Below the pieces are notes generated by a model. That model saw nothing but the letters and a program-made list of their open reading frames with translations, was not told the DNA's origin and did no database searches. Of a stretch of 38,739 nt of DNA, positions 15,239 through 23,623 are shown piece by piece; the stretch's first letter is position 1; each line of letters starts with the position of its first letter. Origin of the DNA: JABWBR01 sp036741235. Its GTDB lineage: Bacteria > Bacteroidota > Bacteroidia > Chitinophagales > Saprospiraceae. Location of the stretch: the NCBI GenBank assembly GCA_036741235.1, contig DAINSQ010000023.1, forward strand, positions 1 through 38,739, read 5' to 3'. The translations under genes were made by a program, and so were the position numbers.

Positions 15239-17629
15239 ATGGCTGATACAAACAAACGAAACGAGTGGTTATCCTGGATGGTATTGCTTGTATTGACGGG
15301 CGGCTGCATCTTCCTGCGCTTTCCCGATATAGTACAAACGCCGAATAGCAAAGTCATCGAACCCTGGGGCGATGGTTATAAAACCTATTTGGCCCTGGTC
15401 TATCACCTGCGCCACGATACAAGCTACAACCGGCTGGAAGCCATGAATTACCCCTACGGCGAGCATGTCATTCCCGGCGATGCCCAACCCGCATTGTCGA
15501 ATACGCTCAAACTGCTCAGCAACAGTTTTCCAACCCTGGCCGATTACGGCATCGGGGCGCTGCACTTCTTTTTGCTACTCTCATTGGCTACCTGCGTGGT
15601 TTTTCTCTATTTGCTATTCAGGCGATTGGGGCTGGCTGCATGGTACGCCATACCCGTGGCGATAGCGCTGGCGTTTTTGAGCCCGCCTACTGAAAGGTTT
15701 ATCTCGCATTACGGGCTGGCGCACCCGGCGGCGCTGGCGGCTTTATCCTATGGATTGCTCAAATGGGAGGAACGGCGTCGATGGACGACCAGCCTGGGTA
15801 TTGCCCTGCTCATCTGGTTTTTCTCGCTTGTCCATTTTTACTTTTTTGCCATTTTGTCTTTTACCGTGGCAGGATATTTTGCATTTAGCCTGCTGATACA
15901 ACGCCACTGGGCGCAACTGCCGCGTTATGCTATGCATTTCGCCGTGCAGGTAATATTGCCATTCCTGTTTTTTTGGTGGTGGATGATGGCCGGCGACCCC
16001 ATTACCGACCGCACGGCGTCGCCCTGGGTGTTTCTCAATTACAATACCCGCCCGGAAGGCGGTTTTACCTCCCTGTCACAACCCTGGTTTCGCTGGATAA
16101 ACGATAACGTTATTGCCATCAAACAGGTAGACTATGAGGGTAAATCATATATCGGCATAGTGGCCACCCTGGGCTTTTTGATCCTGATGGGCCAGGTAAT
16201 AGGCAGGTTATCCCGCCGGTTGATACAAAAAACTGAAACGAAATCCCCCCCTCCCCCCCTCGCCCCCTCGCCACCTCGCCCCCTCTCGTGGATACTTCCC
16301 GTACAAATCGAGGGCCGACGCTCCATCTATCTTAATGCCATGTTTTTCACCGGGGCGGCGCTTCTGGTCTTTGCAACGGGTTTTCCCTTCGTCATTGACA
16401 GACTGGAATTTTTGCTCGACTATACCGGTCCGCTCAAGCAATTTCGATCTATCGGTCGTTTTGCCTGGGCATTTTATTTTTCCAGCAATATTGTTGCGTT
16501 TGTACTGTTATACCGGTGGATGGAGCGCGGGGAGCGCCGGCGAAAAGGCATTGTTGCAGCGGCTATAGTCATTGTTGCCTTCGAGGCCTGGAATTTCACG
16601 CACAGCTTTGACTGCCGGCTCGATGAAATCGAGGAATACAAAGCCGGACAACGTTTTACCGACCTCAAGATCGACTACCGGGAGTATCAGGCTATTTTGC
16701 CGGTACCCTATTACAATATAGGCTCTGACAATTTCTGGTGGGCGCTCAGCGGCTTTATCGGCCAGAAAACACAGACCTTGGCCATGCAGACCGGCCTGCC
16801 TTCCACCGGCGCCATGCTTACTCGTACTTCGCTGTCGCAAACTATCAAGCAGTTGCAACTCGTGATGGAACCCTGCCGCCAGCCTGCTATTCTTCAGGAT
16901 TTCCCGGATGCCAGGCCTTTATTGTTGGCCTGGGATGAAGAACGCGTAGCAGAGGGCGTATTCAACTATGAACACTTGCTGGAAGACGCTCAATTAATCT
17001 ACGAAAATCCGCCGCTGCGATTTTATCGCCTGCCTTTACAGCTCTTTACCCAGCGTATTGAAAAACGCAAAGCAGCCGCCGAACAGATTATGGCCGCCGA
17101 TTCGCTGTTGTACCGCACAAAAGCCGGCTTGCTGGCTACCCATAGCGATTCGCAGGCCGCCGATGGATTTGTGTACCGCTCTTATAACGATCAGACAGCC
17201 TCCCGGATTTATATGGGCAAAGGCGCCTGGGAATCTCGCGTCGATACAGGCGCTACGATTTATTACGATACGCTGCCTGGGCCGGCTACAGGACCTTACG
17301 TTTTCTCTTTTTGGATGTATCTTCAGGACGACCTTCACCCGCGTACTAATATTGCCATTGTTGAATACGATGTGTCCAACGGTCAGGAGGTGCAGCGCCG
17401 CGACGCCCAGGTGAGCCAATGGGTACAGACATTCGACAGCAACGGCTGGGGCCTGCTGGAGTGGACTTTCACCCCCTCGGCGCCGGGCAATTTTATTGGC
17501 GTTTATCTCCAAAACAAAGCGCTTAAATCCCGACTCCTCCACCTCGACGAACTGCTGATCCGCCCCGAGGGGTTGAATTTATATAAAAAATCGGAAGGGT
17601 ATTTGTTTGTGAATAATCGGTGGTATTGA
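15239..17629 (+). CDS. Large multi-pass membrane protein, GT-C-like, with C-terminal beta-rich domain
   Basis: About 796 residues from MADTNK; an in-frame ATG at 15200 is an alternative. At least ten hydrophobic segments fill residues 10-440, with an early acidic loop (VIEPWGDGYKTY) and a tract LNYNTRPEGG. This layout resembles GT-C glycosyltransferases or YfhO-like membrane proteins, but I cannot name a catalytic motif with certainty. The last 150 residues are soluble and beta-rich (VFSFWMYLQDD, LLEWTFTPSAPGNF), like a carbohydrate-binding sandwich, and end in NNRWY. A Pro/Ser stretch near residues 336-350 is encoded by a C-rich repeat (16245-16288) and looks like a repeat insertion in a loop. 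Function unknown. Confidence 0.7.
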   Translation: MADTNKRNEWLSWMVLLVLTGGCIFLRFPDIVQTPNSKVIEPWGDGYKTYLALVYHLRHDTSYNRLEAMNYPYGEHVIPGDAQPALSNTLKLLSNSFPTLADYGIGALHFFLLLSLATCVVFLYLLFRRLGLAAWYAIPVAIALAFLSPPTERFISHYGLAHPAALAALSYGLLKWEERRRWTTSLGIALLIWFFSLVHFYFFAILSFTVAGYFAFSLLIQRHWAQLPRYAMHFAVQVILPFLFFWWWMMAGDPITDRTASPWVFLNYNTRPEGGFTSLSQPWFRWINDNVIAIKQVDYEGKSYIGIVATLGFLILMGQVIGRLSRRLIQKTETKSPPPPLAPSPPRPLSWILPVQIEGRRSIYLNAMFFTGAALLVFATGFPFVIDRLEFLLDYTGPLKQFRSIGRFAWAFYFSSNIVAFVLLYRWMERGERRRKGIVAAAIVIVAFEAWNFTHSFDCRLDEIEEYKAGQRFTDLKIDYREYQAILPVPYYNIGSDNFWWALSGFIGQKTQTLAMQTGLPSTGAMLTRTSLSQTIKQLQLVMEPCRQPAILQDFPDARPLLLAWDEERVAEGVFNYEHLLEDAQLIYENPPLRFYRLPLQLFTQRIEKRKAAAEQIMAADSLLYRTKAGLLATHSDSQAADGFVYRSYNDQTASRIYMGKGAWESRVDTGATIYYDTLPGPATGPYVFSFWMYLQDDLHPRTNIAIVEYDVSNGQEVQRRDAQVSQWVQTFDSNGWGLLEWTFTPSAPGNFIGVYLQNKALKSRLLHLDELLIRPEGLNLYKKSEGYLFVNNRWY
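16245..16288. repeat. C-rich low-complexity tract inside a coding sequence
   Basis: Begins C7-T-C7 and continues with CGCCCCCTCGCCACCTCG-type units. It keeps the frame open as a Pro/Ser/Ala loop. Similar tracts occur between genes at about 17691-17744 and, as the complement, at 28459-28498. Runs of seven C are prone to slippage. Confidence 0.85.
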
Positions 17630-17690
17630 TTCCGGGGTACGCCTGCGGTTCGTTTAGCTTTACTCAGTCGCACTGTGGATACAGCTAAAC

Positions 17691-17744
17691 CGCCCCCCCA
17701 CTCTCCCACTCCCCCCCTCTCCCCCTCCCCCACTCTCCCCTACA
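17691..17744. repeat. Pyrimidine-rich C/T tract between two convergent genes
   Basis: Runs of CCCCCC with CTCTCCCACT-like units fill the gap between the membrane-protein gene and the AAA+ ATPase gene and reach the last codons of the ATPase gene. It is of the same kind as the tract inside the upstream gene. No gene or clear terminator is present in the 110-base gap. Confidence 0.8.
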
Positions 17745-18825
17745 TTCCCAGCAACAGCCTTCCCAGGGCCGGCTCGGCCAGCAGGTTCTGGAGTGTAGGA
17801 TTGTTGGAGGCTGCCAGGGCATTAACTGCCATAAATCGCAGGTCGCCGGGGAGCTCCGGAGCGATCAGGAAATGCAATAAGTTGCGGTATTGGCGTTCGG
17901 TGAGATCCTCATTACAAGATGACAAGTATTGGGTGAGGCGGGAAACGGCGATATACAGCTTATCCTGATCGTAGTTATTTGATTTCAAAGATACAGGATC
18001 GACGGAATTGAGCAGCTCTTCGGGGCGCCAGGGCAGACTGAGTTTACCTTGCAGGAAAGCGGTAAACGCGGCGGCAGTTTCGTTGTCGAGGGTTGCGTGG
18101 GCCAACTGGGATACCAAAGCGGGTTGCGCCTGCCAGTCGGGAACCGACTTCAGGGCGTCGAGGAGTTGCGCCAGCGAGCGGGGGGTAGTACGCCGGCCGG
18201 TGACTAATTCCGGATAGGTAAGCACAAAATCAATGCCGCGAGCGTCGAGGCCCTCTTCGTGTGCCCAGCGGGCCCAACTGCCGGCGTCAAAAACGAGCGT
18301 GATGTGCATCAGGCGGGTCAGGATGGCATCGTCAAGGGGCGTTACGGAATAATCGCCGCCGTCAGGATTGGCAGTAAGCAGGATGACCCAGTTACGAGGT
18401 AATTGCCAACTGGCCAGCTCGTAGTCTTGCAACAACTGCATAATGCCTCTCAGGATACGGTCGTCGGCCCTGTTAAAGTCGTCGATGAGCAAAATACCGG
18501 GGCCCTCCTGTTGCGGCGCCCAGGCGGGAGGCAGGTAAACGGTGCGTGCGCCGTCGGCGTCGGCTTTGGGCAAGCCCAGCAAATCGCCCATTTCTTCAAA
18601 TTGCGCCGGCGCGATGTAGGCCAGTCGGGCGCCGAGGTTCGACGCCGCTTCTTTTACAATCGCCGTTTTGCCGATGCCATGCCGGCCCCAAATGCAGATG
18701 GGCGTCGGCGCCGGTTGGGGATGAGCGAAATGGTAAGACAGGATATGTTGTAAAAAAGCCGTCAGTTCAGTGCCTGTACAGGGACTTCCATAAGTGATAT
18801 AGTCAAATGCCGGCGGTTTCATCAT
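17740..18825 (-). CDS. MoxR-type AAA+ ATPase
   Basis: 361-residue ATPase. Walker A GRHGIGKT is at 47-54, Walker B ILLIDDFNRA at 111-120, sensor-1 TANP with N153, and an arginine in the DDAILTRLMH segment (R171). This is the MoxR/RavA-like AAA_5 pattern, a chaperone-type ATPase that usually acts with a VWA-domain partner. The partner is directly upstream: the stop of the HExxH/VWA gene and this start overlap by 4 bases (ATGA), so the two are translationally coupled. The C-terminal 120 residues are helical and unassigned. The substrate is unknown. Confidence 0.88.
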   Translation of the reverse strand: MMKPPAFDYITYGSPCTGTELTAFLQHILSYHFAHPQPAPTPICIWGRHGIGKTAIVKEAASNLGARLAYIAPAQFEEMGDLLGLPKADADGARTVYLPPAWAPQQEGPGILLIDDFNRADDRILRGIMQLLQDYELASWQLPRNWVILLTANPDGGDYSVTPLDDAILTRLMHITLVFDAGSWARWAHEEGLDARGIDFVLTYPELVTGRRTTPRSLAQLLDALKSVPDWQAQPALVSQLAHATLDNETAAAFTAFLQGKLSLPWRPEELLNSVDPVSLKSNNYDQDKLYIAVSRLTQYLSSCNEDLTERQYRNLLHFLIAPELPGDLRFMAVNALAASNNPTLQNLLAEPALGRLLLGM

Positions 18826-19985
18826 AAGGTCATGCGTATTTTTCTACCCGGCAGCGCCCCTGTTTTTGCTGCGCTATCGGGGGTGATCACCCACAACAGA
18901 GGGTAGCGCAACGCCAGGACGGGCGCGGCGCCCTCGCCGTCGGTGAAATAGATCGTCAGATCGGGGCGGTGTTGATTGGCATAAACCAACGGCGGCACAA
19001 AATTGGTGCCCCCACCGCCTGCAGCCTTTTCGGGACGACGGCCTTCATATTCAAAAATTCGGCCAATTTGACTGTCGCATTCAATAACCGTCACTGCTGC
19101 GCCGGTGCGCCAAATTTGGTGAATTTCAGAAAAAAATGAGCCCAGCGCGCTATCGCTGATACTGCCGGAGGTATCCACCGCAACAAAGATGCGGTGTTTT
19201 CGCCTGATTTTCAGTCCCGGCAGCGTGCCAAAACGGCGGGAAGGCCTTTTAGCCGTATCCGACAAACGAGTGCGGCGACTGCTTTGGCAGGCCAATCGCA
19301 GCGCTCGCCGCCAGTCAACGGCACTTCGTGGCGTTTCTCGCCAACCGGACAACTCCCGGCGCAACGGCAAGGGCAGCGATTCCAGGCTTCCCGGCGGGCA
19401 AGTCGCCAATCCGAGTCGCAGCGCGGTATCCCATTTCACCCGGATTTCAGGGCCGGCCAGGGCCCACCACCGGTGCCTGTCGAGAGCCGCACTGCCCCTT
19501 TCTGCCAACAATTGCAGGGCTGCAGCGCTTTTGGGGTATGATAACGGCGAATGCCACGCGGTTACAAGCCGGTCATATATATCGTCCAGCGAGGAATTGT
19601 CCGATATGCGTAAATCGGGAAATTGTGCTTTTGCAATAAAATCAACGGGCAAGGCGGCCTCTACCAGCCACTGATTGACCGCCAGGTCGGCGGCGATGTG
19701 GAACAACCAGGTCATCTCAAAATCCCGTATACGAAAAGGATGCTGAAAAACCAGGTGTAACACTTCGTGCCGCAGCGCATTCAACTGCTCCTGATCTGTT
19801 AGTTGATCCCAATAAGCTGGATTAACAACTATTTCAAACCCGCCGCAATAATATCGAATCAATATGGTATTTCCTGCTTGCTTCTCTACTCGCCGGGGTA
19901 ACCCCATCAGTACATGCGCGTAAAAAGGCGACTGCAGGAGCATTTGCACCATTGCGTTGATCAATGTAGCGGCGGTGTTGGACAT
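18822..19985 (-). CDS. DUF2201-type predicted metallopeptidase with VWA-like domain
   Basis: 387 residues with two domains. The N-terminal domain carries a zinc-protease motif HEVLH (73-77) followed by AADLAVNQ, where D100 could be the third ligand. The C-terminal domain is VWA-like with the metal-ion site DTSGS (271-275), a Gly-rich GGGGTNF loop and a YFTDGEG segment. The combination matches the DUF2201 N-terminal and VWA-like C-terminal families found next to MoxR ATPases. The order VWA gene then ATPase, with ATGA overlap, suggests a two-part machine in which the ATPase acts on or through the VWA protein. Its target is unknown. The basic middle region (about 220-262) may bind a partner or nucleic acid. 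Confidence 0.85.
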   Translation of the reverse strand: MSNTAATLINAMVQMLLQSPFYAHVLMGLPRRVEKQAGNTILIRYYCGGFEIVVNPAYWDQLTDQEQLNALRHEVLHLVFQHPFRIRDFEMTWLFHIAADLAVNQWLVEAALPVDFIAKAQFPDLRISDNSSLDDIYDRLVTAWHSPLSYPKSAAALQLLAERGSAALDRHRWWALAGPEIRVKWDTALRLGLATCPPGSLESLPLPLRRELSGWRETPRSAVDWRRALRLACQSSRRTRLSDTAKRPSRRFGTLPGLKIRRKHRIFVAVDTSGSISDSALGSFFSEIHQIWRTGAAVTVIECDSQIGRIFEYEGRRPEKAAGGGGTNFVPPLVYANQHRPDLTIYFTDGEGAAPVLALRYPLLWVITPDSAAKTGALPGRKIRMTL

Positions 19986-20040
19986 GCGCTGAAAATTAAT
20001 TGCAAGCTACGCATTTTGGAGAAATTGGCTATCGGCTCTT

Positions 20041-20072
20041 AAAGATAAACCGACAACAGGGAACCGACAAAT
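20041..20072. repeat. CCGACAAC repeat pair upstream of pyrC-like gene
   Basis: CCGACAAC and CCGACAAA, 14 bases apart, belong to the heptamer family seen elsewhere. They lie directly before the -7 box, where a -33 element would be expected. Confidence 0.4.
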
Positions 20073-20075
20073 TGT

Positions 20076-20083
20076 TATATTTG
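20076..20083 (+). promoter_or_regulatory. -7 box of pyrC-like gene (TATATTTG)
   Basis: Exact TAnnTTTG match followed by C, 18 bases before the ATG at 20102. It lies downstream of an alternative in-frame start at 20000 and so favours 20102. Confidence 0.5.
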
Positions 20084-20101
20084 CGCAAACAAACCGAACC
20101 G

Positions 20102-21376
20102 ATGCACGTGCTGATACGCAGGGCGGTGGTCATCGACCCCACAGGTCCGCTGCACCAACAACAACTCGATATCAGAATAAAAGAAGGTCTTATTGCAGAA
20201 ACCGGGCCTTCCTTACAAGAGACTGCCGATGCTATCGTCATAGACGTTGCCGGCGCCCATGTGTCGCCGGGCTGGTTTGACCTGGGCGCCCAGGGCGGCG
20301 ATCCGGGGTATGAACACCGGGAAGACGTCAATAGCCTGTGCAGGGCCGCTGCCGCAGGCGGTTATACCGGCGTTGCCTGTTTCCCCAACACCTCGCCCGC
20401 CATACAATCAAAAGCCGAAGTAGAATACCTGCTGCGCCGCTCGCAGGGCAATATCGTGGATATATGCCCGATCGGGGCGGTCTCGTCGGCTTGCGAAGGC
20501 AAAGAACTCACGGAAATGCTCGACATGCGCGCCTCGGGCGCCGCGGCTTTCTCCGACGGCAAACAAGCCCTGCAACATGCCGGTTTGATGCTACGCGCGT
20601 TGTTGTACGTCAAATCTTTTAACGGCGTTATTCTCAACAGGCCGCAAGACGACAGCATTGCCGCCAACGGACAAATGCACGAAGGCGTGGCGAGTACTTC
20701 GCTGGGGCTGAAAGGACTGCCCTCGCTGGCCGAAGAACTGATGGTGCAACGAGATATTGAGTTGGCGGCCTACACCCAATCGCGGTTACATATTCACAAC
20801 ATATCAACCGAGCGATCGGTGGAGTTGGTGCGGGCAGCAAAAAAAGCGGGCTTGCAGGTGAGCGCTTCGGTTGCCGTTATGAACCTGTTTTTCAACGACG
20901 AAGCCCTGCTCGATTTCGACTCCAATTTCAAGGTCCTGCCGCCTTTGCGCAACAACACAGATATTGCCGCCCTCAAAGCGGGATTGGCCGACGGTACTAT
21001 CGATTGTATTACCACCAACCACGTGCCCCTGGAGGAAGAAGCCAAAAAACTGGAATACCCCTATGCCAAATTTGGCGCTATCGGCTTGCAGACCGCTTTT
21101 TCAGCGGCACTCACCAGCGTGGGCGACAGCTTGAGCATTGCGCAACTGGTAGATGCAATAGCCGTCAAACCCCGGCAGTTGCTGGGATTACCGGCGCCCG
21201 CCGTCGCTCCCGGTCATCCCGCCAATATCACGGTTTTTGATACGCAAAGCGAATGGACTTTCCAGCCGCACCTCAATTTGTCAAAATCGCACAATTCGCC
21301 GTTTTTTGGCTACCCCCTGAAAGGCAAGGTATGGGCAATTGTCAACAATAAACAACTGTCTTTGACCGTATCGTAA
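20102..21376 (+). CDS. Dihydroorotase-like amidohydrolase lacking active-site residues
   Basis: 424-residue amidohydrolase-fold protein clearly related to PyrC: HVSPGWFD, CFPNTSPAIQ, IGAVSSACEGKEL, FSDGK and GAIGLQTAF are recognisable. The catalytic set is not there. The first metal site, normally D-x-H-x-H-x-R, reads D60-L-G62-A-Q64-G-G66, losing both His and the Arg. The catalytic Asp in the TDHAPH-type motif is N306, and the last His of that motif is L310. His232 (IHNIS) remains. It is therefore probably not an active dihydroorotase; non-catalytic relatives are known in Bacteroidota and in pyrimidine complexes of other bacteria. It precedes DUF4199 and GT2 genes. The frame also opens at 20000, but the promoter supports 20102. 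Confidence 0.85.
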   Translation: MHVLIRRAVVIDPTGPLHQQQLDIRIKEGLIAETGPSLQETADAIVIDVAGAHVSPGWFDLGAQGGDPGYEHREDVNSLCRAAAAGGYTGVACFPNTSPAIQSKAEVEYLLRRSQGNIVDICPIGAVSSACEGKELTEMLDMRASGAAAFSDGKQALQHAGLMLRALLYVKSFNGVILNRPQDDSIAANGQMHEGVASTSLGLKGLPSLAEELMVQRDIELAAYTQSRLHIHNISTERSVELVRAAKKAGLQVSASVAVMNLFFNDEALLDFDSNFKVLPPLRNNTDIAALKAGLADGTIDCITTNHVPLEEEAKKLEYPYAKFGAIGLQTAFSAALTSVGDSLSIAQLVDAIAVKPRQLLGLPAPAVAPGHPANITVFDTQSEWTFQPHLNLSKSHNSPFFGYPLKGKVWAIVNNKQLSLTVS

Positions 21377-21409
21377 GAAAACGTATTTATATTAGCGTAG
21401 CGGTTTTCT
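21376..21409 (+). terminator. Weak hairpin after pyrC-like gene
   Basis: AGAAAAC (21376-21382) pairs with GTTTTCT (21403-21409), 7 bp with a 20-base loop, and a T-rich stretch follows about ten bases later. The large loop makes this uncertain. A GCAACTGACAACC heptamer-family patch lies at 21435-21447. Confidence 0.25.
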
Positions 21410-21483
21410 GTTGTAAATTTATTTTTTCAAAACCTGCAACTGACAACCTGCGACCAGAATTATTCACCAAAACTTTCCATATC

Positions 21484-22065
21484 ATGGACACATTAGACAA
21501 TCCACAGGCGGTAGATCCCAAAACGGTTTCCCCCTGGCCTATTTCAATGCGTTACGGCGGTATTGCAGCTGTAGTACTCATCATTTTGGGATTAGTAATG
21601 TACCTCGCAGGATTATCTGACCCCTCCAAAAGCAACAGCGCAGGCAGTTGGATAGGCAATATCCTCAATTTTGCCGTGATGGTAGGCGCCGCTATAATCG
21701 CTGTTCGCAAACATCGCGATGAAGAACTTGGCGGCTATGTTAACTTCGGAAGAGCCTTTTCCGTCAGCTTTTTGGTCAATTTGATCATAGCCGTTGTCAG
21801 CGCAGTTTGGGTGATCGCCTTTTTCTCGTTCATTGCCCCGGAAATGATGGACGCCATCATCGAACAATCTAAAACACAGATGATCGAGCAACGAGGTATG
21901 ACCGAAGAACAGGTAGAAGAAAGCATGAGCATGATGGGTTGGGCCTTCTCGCCGGTATTTATGTCTATCAGCGCCGGCTTTATGATGCTGGTGATGGGCG
22001 TAATCATCTCGCTTATTGTTGCTGCTGTAATGAAAAAAGAAGCCCCGCAAGCGGGTGTGATGTAA
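21484..22065 (+). CDS. DUF4199 membrane protein
   Basis: 193 residues with four predicted helices (about 22-45, 54-74, 90-120 and 155-182). The second to third helix region, AVRKHRDEELGGYVNFGRAF, is the DUF4199 signature, and an acidic helical loop with EEQVEESM lies before the last helix. DUF4199 proteins are inner-membrane proteins of unknown function, common in Bacteroidota and often beside a GT2. The stop TAA shares its last A with the ATG of the next gene (TAATG), which implies translational coupling. Confidence 0.85.
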   Translation: MDTLDNPQAVDPKTVSPWPISMRYGGIAAVVLIILGLVMYLAGLSDPSKSNSAGSWIGNILNFAVMVGAAIIAVRKHRDEELGGYVNFGRAFSVSFLVNLIIAVVSAVWVIAFFSFIAPEMMDAIIEQSKTQMIEQRGMTEEQVEESMSMMGWAFSPVFMSISAGFMMLVMGVIISLIVAAVMKKEAPQAGVM

Positions 22066-22436
22066 TGGCGATCCGTACTCTTTTGTTAAAATACGGCATA
22101 CCGGCAGGAGTAGGCGTTGTCGCCTATTTCCTGCTGTTTTACGCCTTCAGCCGCGAGGCCATGCTGCATTACGCCGTTTGGTGGAGCTCGATATTGATCA
22201 ATATTGTTGCAATGGCGCTGGCAGTAAAAGCAAGCGCCAGTTTTGAATTTAAAGACAAACTGCGCGCCGCCTTCGCTGTATTTGCCGCTAGCAATGCGCT
22301 GTTTTACGTTTTCTATTACATCCTTTTCGGCGTTGTTGATCCCGGTTTGATCGAGTTGCAGTACCATTCGCTGGCTGATAACCCGCTATTGGGCGAATCN
22401 NNNNNNNNNGCAGTCGCCGGCCTGATTAACAGATAG
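22065..22436 (+). CDS. Second DUF4199-like membrane protein, interrupted by an assembly gap
   Basis: About 123 residues opening MAIRTLLLKYGIPAGVG, with helices near residues 10-30, 38-58 and 68-90. The opening and the helix spacing resemble DUF4199 proteins, so it may be a divergent paralogue of its neighbour. Ten N bases (22400-22409) interrupt codons near the end. The reading frame happens to continue through AVAGLINR to TAG, but the true gap size, and so the true C-terminus, is not known. It lies between its paralogue (1-base overlap) and the GT2 gene (7-base gap), in one operon. Confidence 0.65.
   Translation: MAIRTLLLKYGIPAGVGVVAYFLLFYAFSREAMLHYAVWWSSILINIVAMALAVKASASFEFKDKLRAAFAVFAASNALFYVFYYILFGVVDPGLIELQYHSLADNPLLGEXXXXAVAGLINR
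22400..22409. other. Assembly gap (10 N)
   Basis: A run of ten N bases inside the second DUF4199-like gene. A length of exactly ten suggests a placeholder rather than a measured size. Confidence 0.98.
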
Positions 22437-22443
22437 AAAAAGC

Positions 22444-23388
22444 ATGGATATTACAGTAGTGATCCCCTTGTTTAACGATGACGATTCACTGCCCGAACTG
22501 GAAGCCTGGATTCGCCGGGTGATGGATGCCAACGGGTATAGCTACGAAATTATTTTTGTAGACGACGGCAGCAAGGACAACTCCTGGCAGATTATTGAAA
22601 AACTGAGCCGGGAAAATCCCAATGTCAAGGGTATCAAATTCAGGCGCAACTACGGCAAGTCGGCAGCGCTTAATGTAGCTTTTCACAGCGCCCTGGGCCG
22701 CGTGGTGATCACTATGGATGCCGATTTACAAGATAGCCCCGACGAAATTCCGGAATTGTACCGCCTCATTAATGAAGAACATTACGACCTGATATCAGGA
22801 TGGAAACAAAAACGCTACGACCCCCTTTCCAAAACGCTACCCTCGAAATTTTTCAACGCTATTACCCGCTGGATCAGCGGCATTGCGTTGCACGATTTTA
22901 ACTGCGGCCTGAAATCCTACCGCAGCGAAGTGATCAAAAGCATTGAAGTGTACGGCGAGATGCACCGCTACATTCCACTGCTAGCCAAGTGGGCAGGGTT
23001 TAATAAAATTGGCGAAAAAGTGGTGGAGCACCGCGCCCGCAAATATGGCGTGAGCAAGTTCGGCCTCGAGCGGTTTGTCAACGGCTTCCTCGACTTGCTG
23101 TCGATCACCTTTATGGGCAAATTCGGCAAGCGCCCCATGCATTTCTTCGGCACCCTGGGTACTTTGTCTTTTATTTTCGGCTTTCTCATTCTGCTTTACC
23201 TCAGTATCGCCAAACTGGTATACCAACAATACGGCATCGCAGATCGCCCGCTGTTTTACTTCGGCATCCTTACCCTGATCGTGGGTACCCAGCTCTTTGT
23301 CACGGGGTTCCTGGCCGAGTTGGTTACGCGCAACGCCCCCGACCGCAATCACTACCTGATTGAAAAAGAGATTAACGGAAATAATTAA
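22444..23388 (+). CDS. GT2 glycosyltransferase, polyprenyl-phosphate type (DPM1/GtrB-like)
   Basis: 314 residues. The GT-A domain shows VVIPLFNDDDSLPEL, the nucleotide-binding DDGSKDNSW, and the metal-binding DAD in TMDADLQDSPDEIP. A following GWKQKRYDPLSK and HDFNCGLKSYR fit the DPM1/GtrB group, which moves a sugar from a nucleotide donor to polyprenyl phosphate on the cytoplasmic face. Two C-terminal helices (about 232-255 and 265-292) anchor it in the membrane. It follows the DUF4199 genes in one operon and likely feeds a membrane glycosylation step. The sugar is unknown. Confidence 0.9.
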   Translation: MDITVVIPLFNDDDSLPELEAWIRRVMDANGYSYEIIFVDDGSKDNSWQIIEKLSRENPNVKGIKFRRNYGKSAALNVAFHSALGRVVITMDADLQDSPDEIPELYRLINEEHYDLISGWKQKRYDPLSKTLPSKFFNAITRWISGIALHDFNCGLKSYRSEVIKSIEVYGEMHRYIPLLAKWAGFNKIGEKVVEHRARKYGVSKFGLERFVNGFLDLLSITFMGKFGKRPMHFFGTLGTLSFIFGFLILLYLSIAKLVYQQYGIADRPLFYFGILTLIVGTQLFVTGFLAELVTRNAPDRNHYLIEKEINGNN

Positions 23389-23623
23389 TACTGCCGGCTT
23401 CCGATTCCTATGCTGATTGTTCCATTCCTGCCTTTTTTGCTGCCGTCGCAAAAAGGGGACTTGACACGTACCGGTTTTTTGATGTACATTGCCGCTCAAT
23501 ATCTCATCCGTTCTTTTTTTTGCCGGCACTACATACCGAAATAATCGAACTGTACGTTCTGTTACGAAACGACATTGAACACTAAGTATTTCTATATTCC
23601 CTCACATATCAAAACTACCTCCC
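23389..23623. other. Gap without a convincing gene
   Basis: This 235-base gap after the GT2 gene holds no recognised gene, RNA or repeat. A 44-codon frame (23410-23544, MLIVPFLPFL...) is open, but has no promoter, ribosome site or family resemblance. It may be the leader of the small membrane peptide gene that follows. Confidence 0.5.

Noticed and set aside
23410..23544. 44-codon frame after the GT2 gene
   Set aside because: No promoter, ribosome site, composition signal or family resemblance; likely chance.
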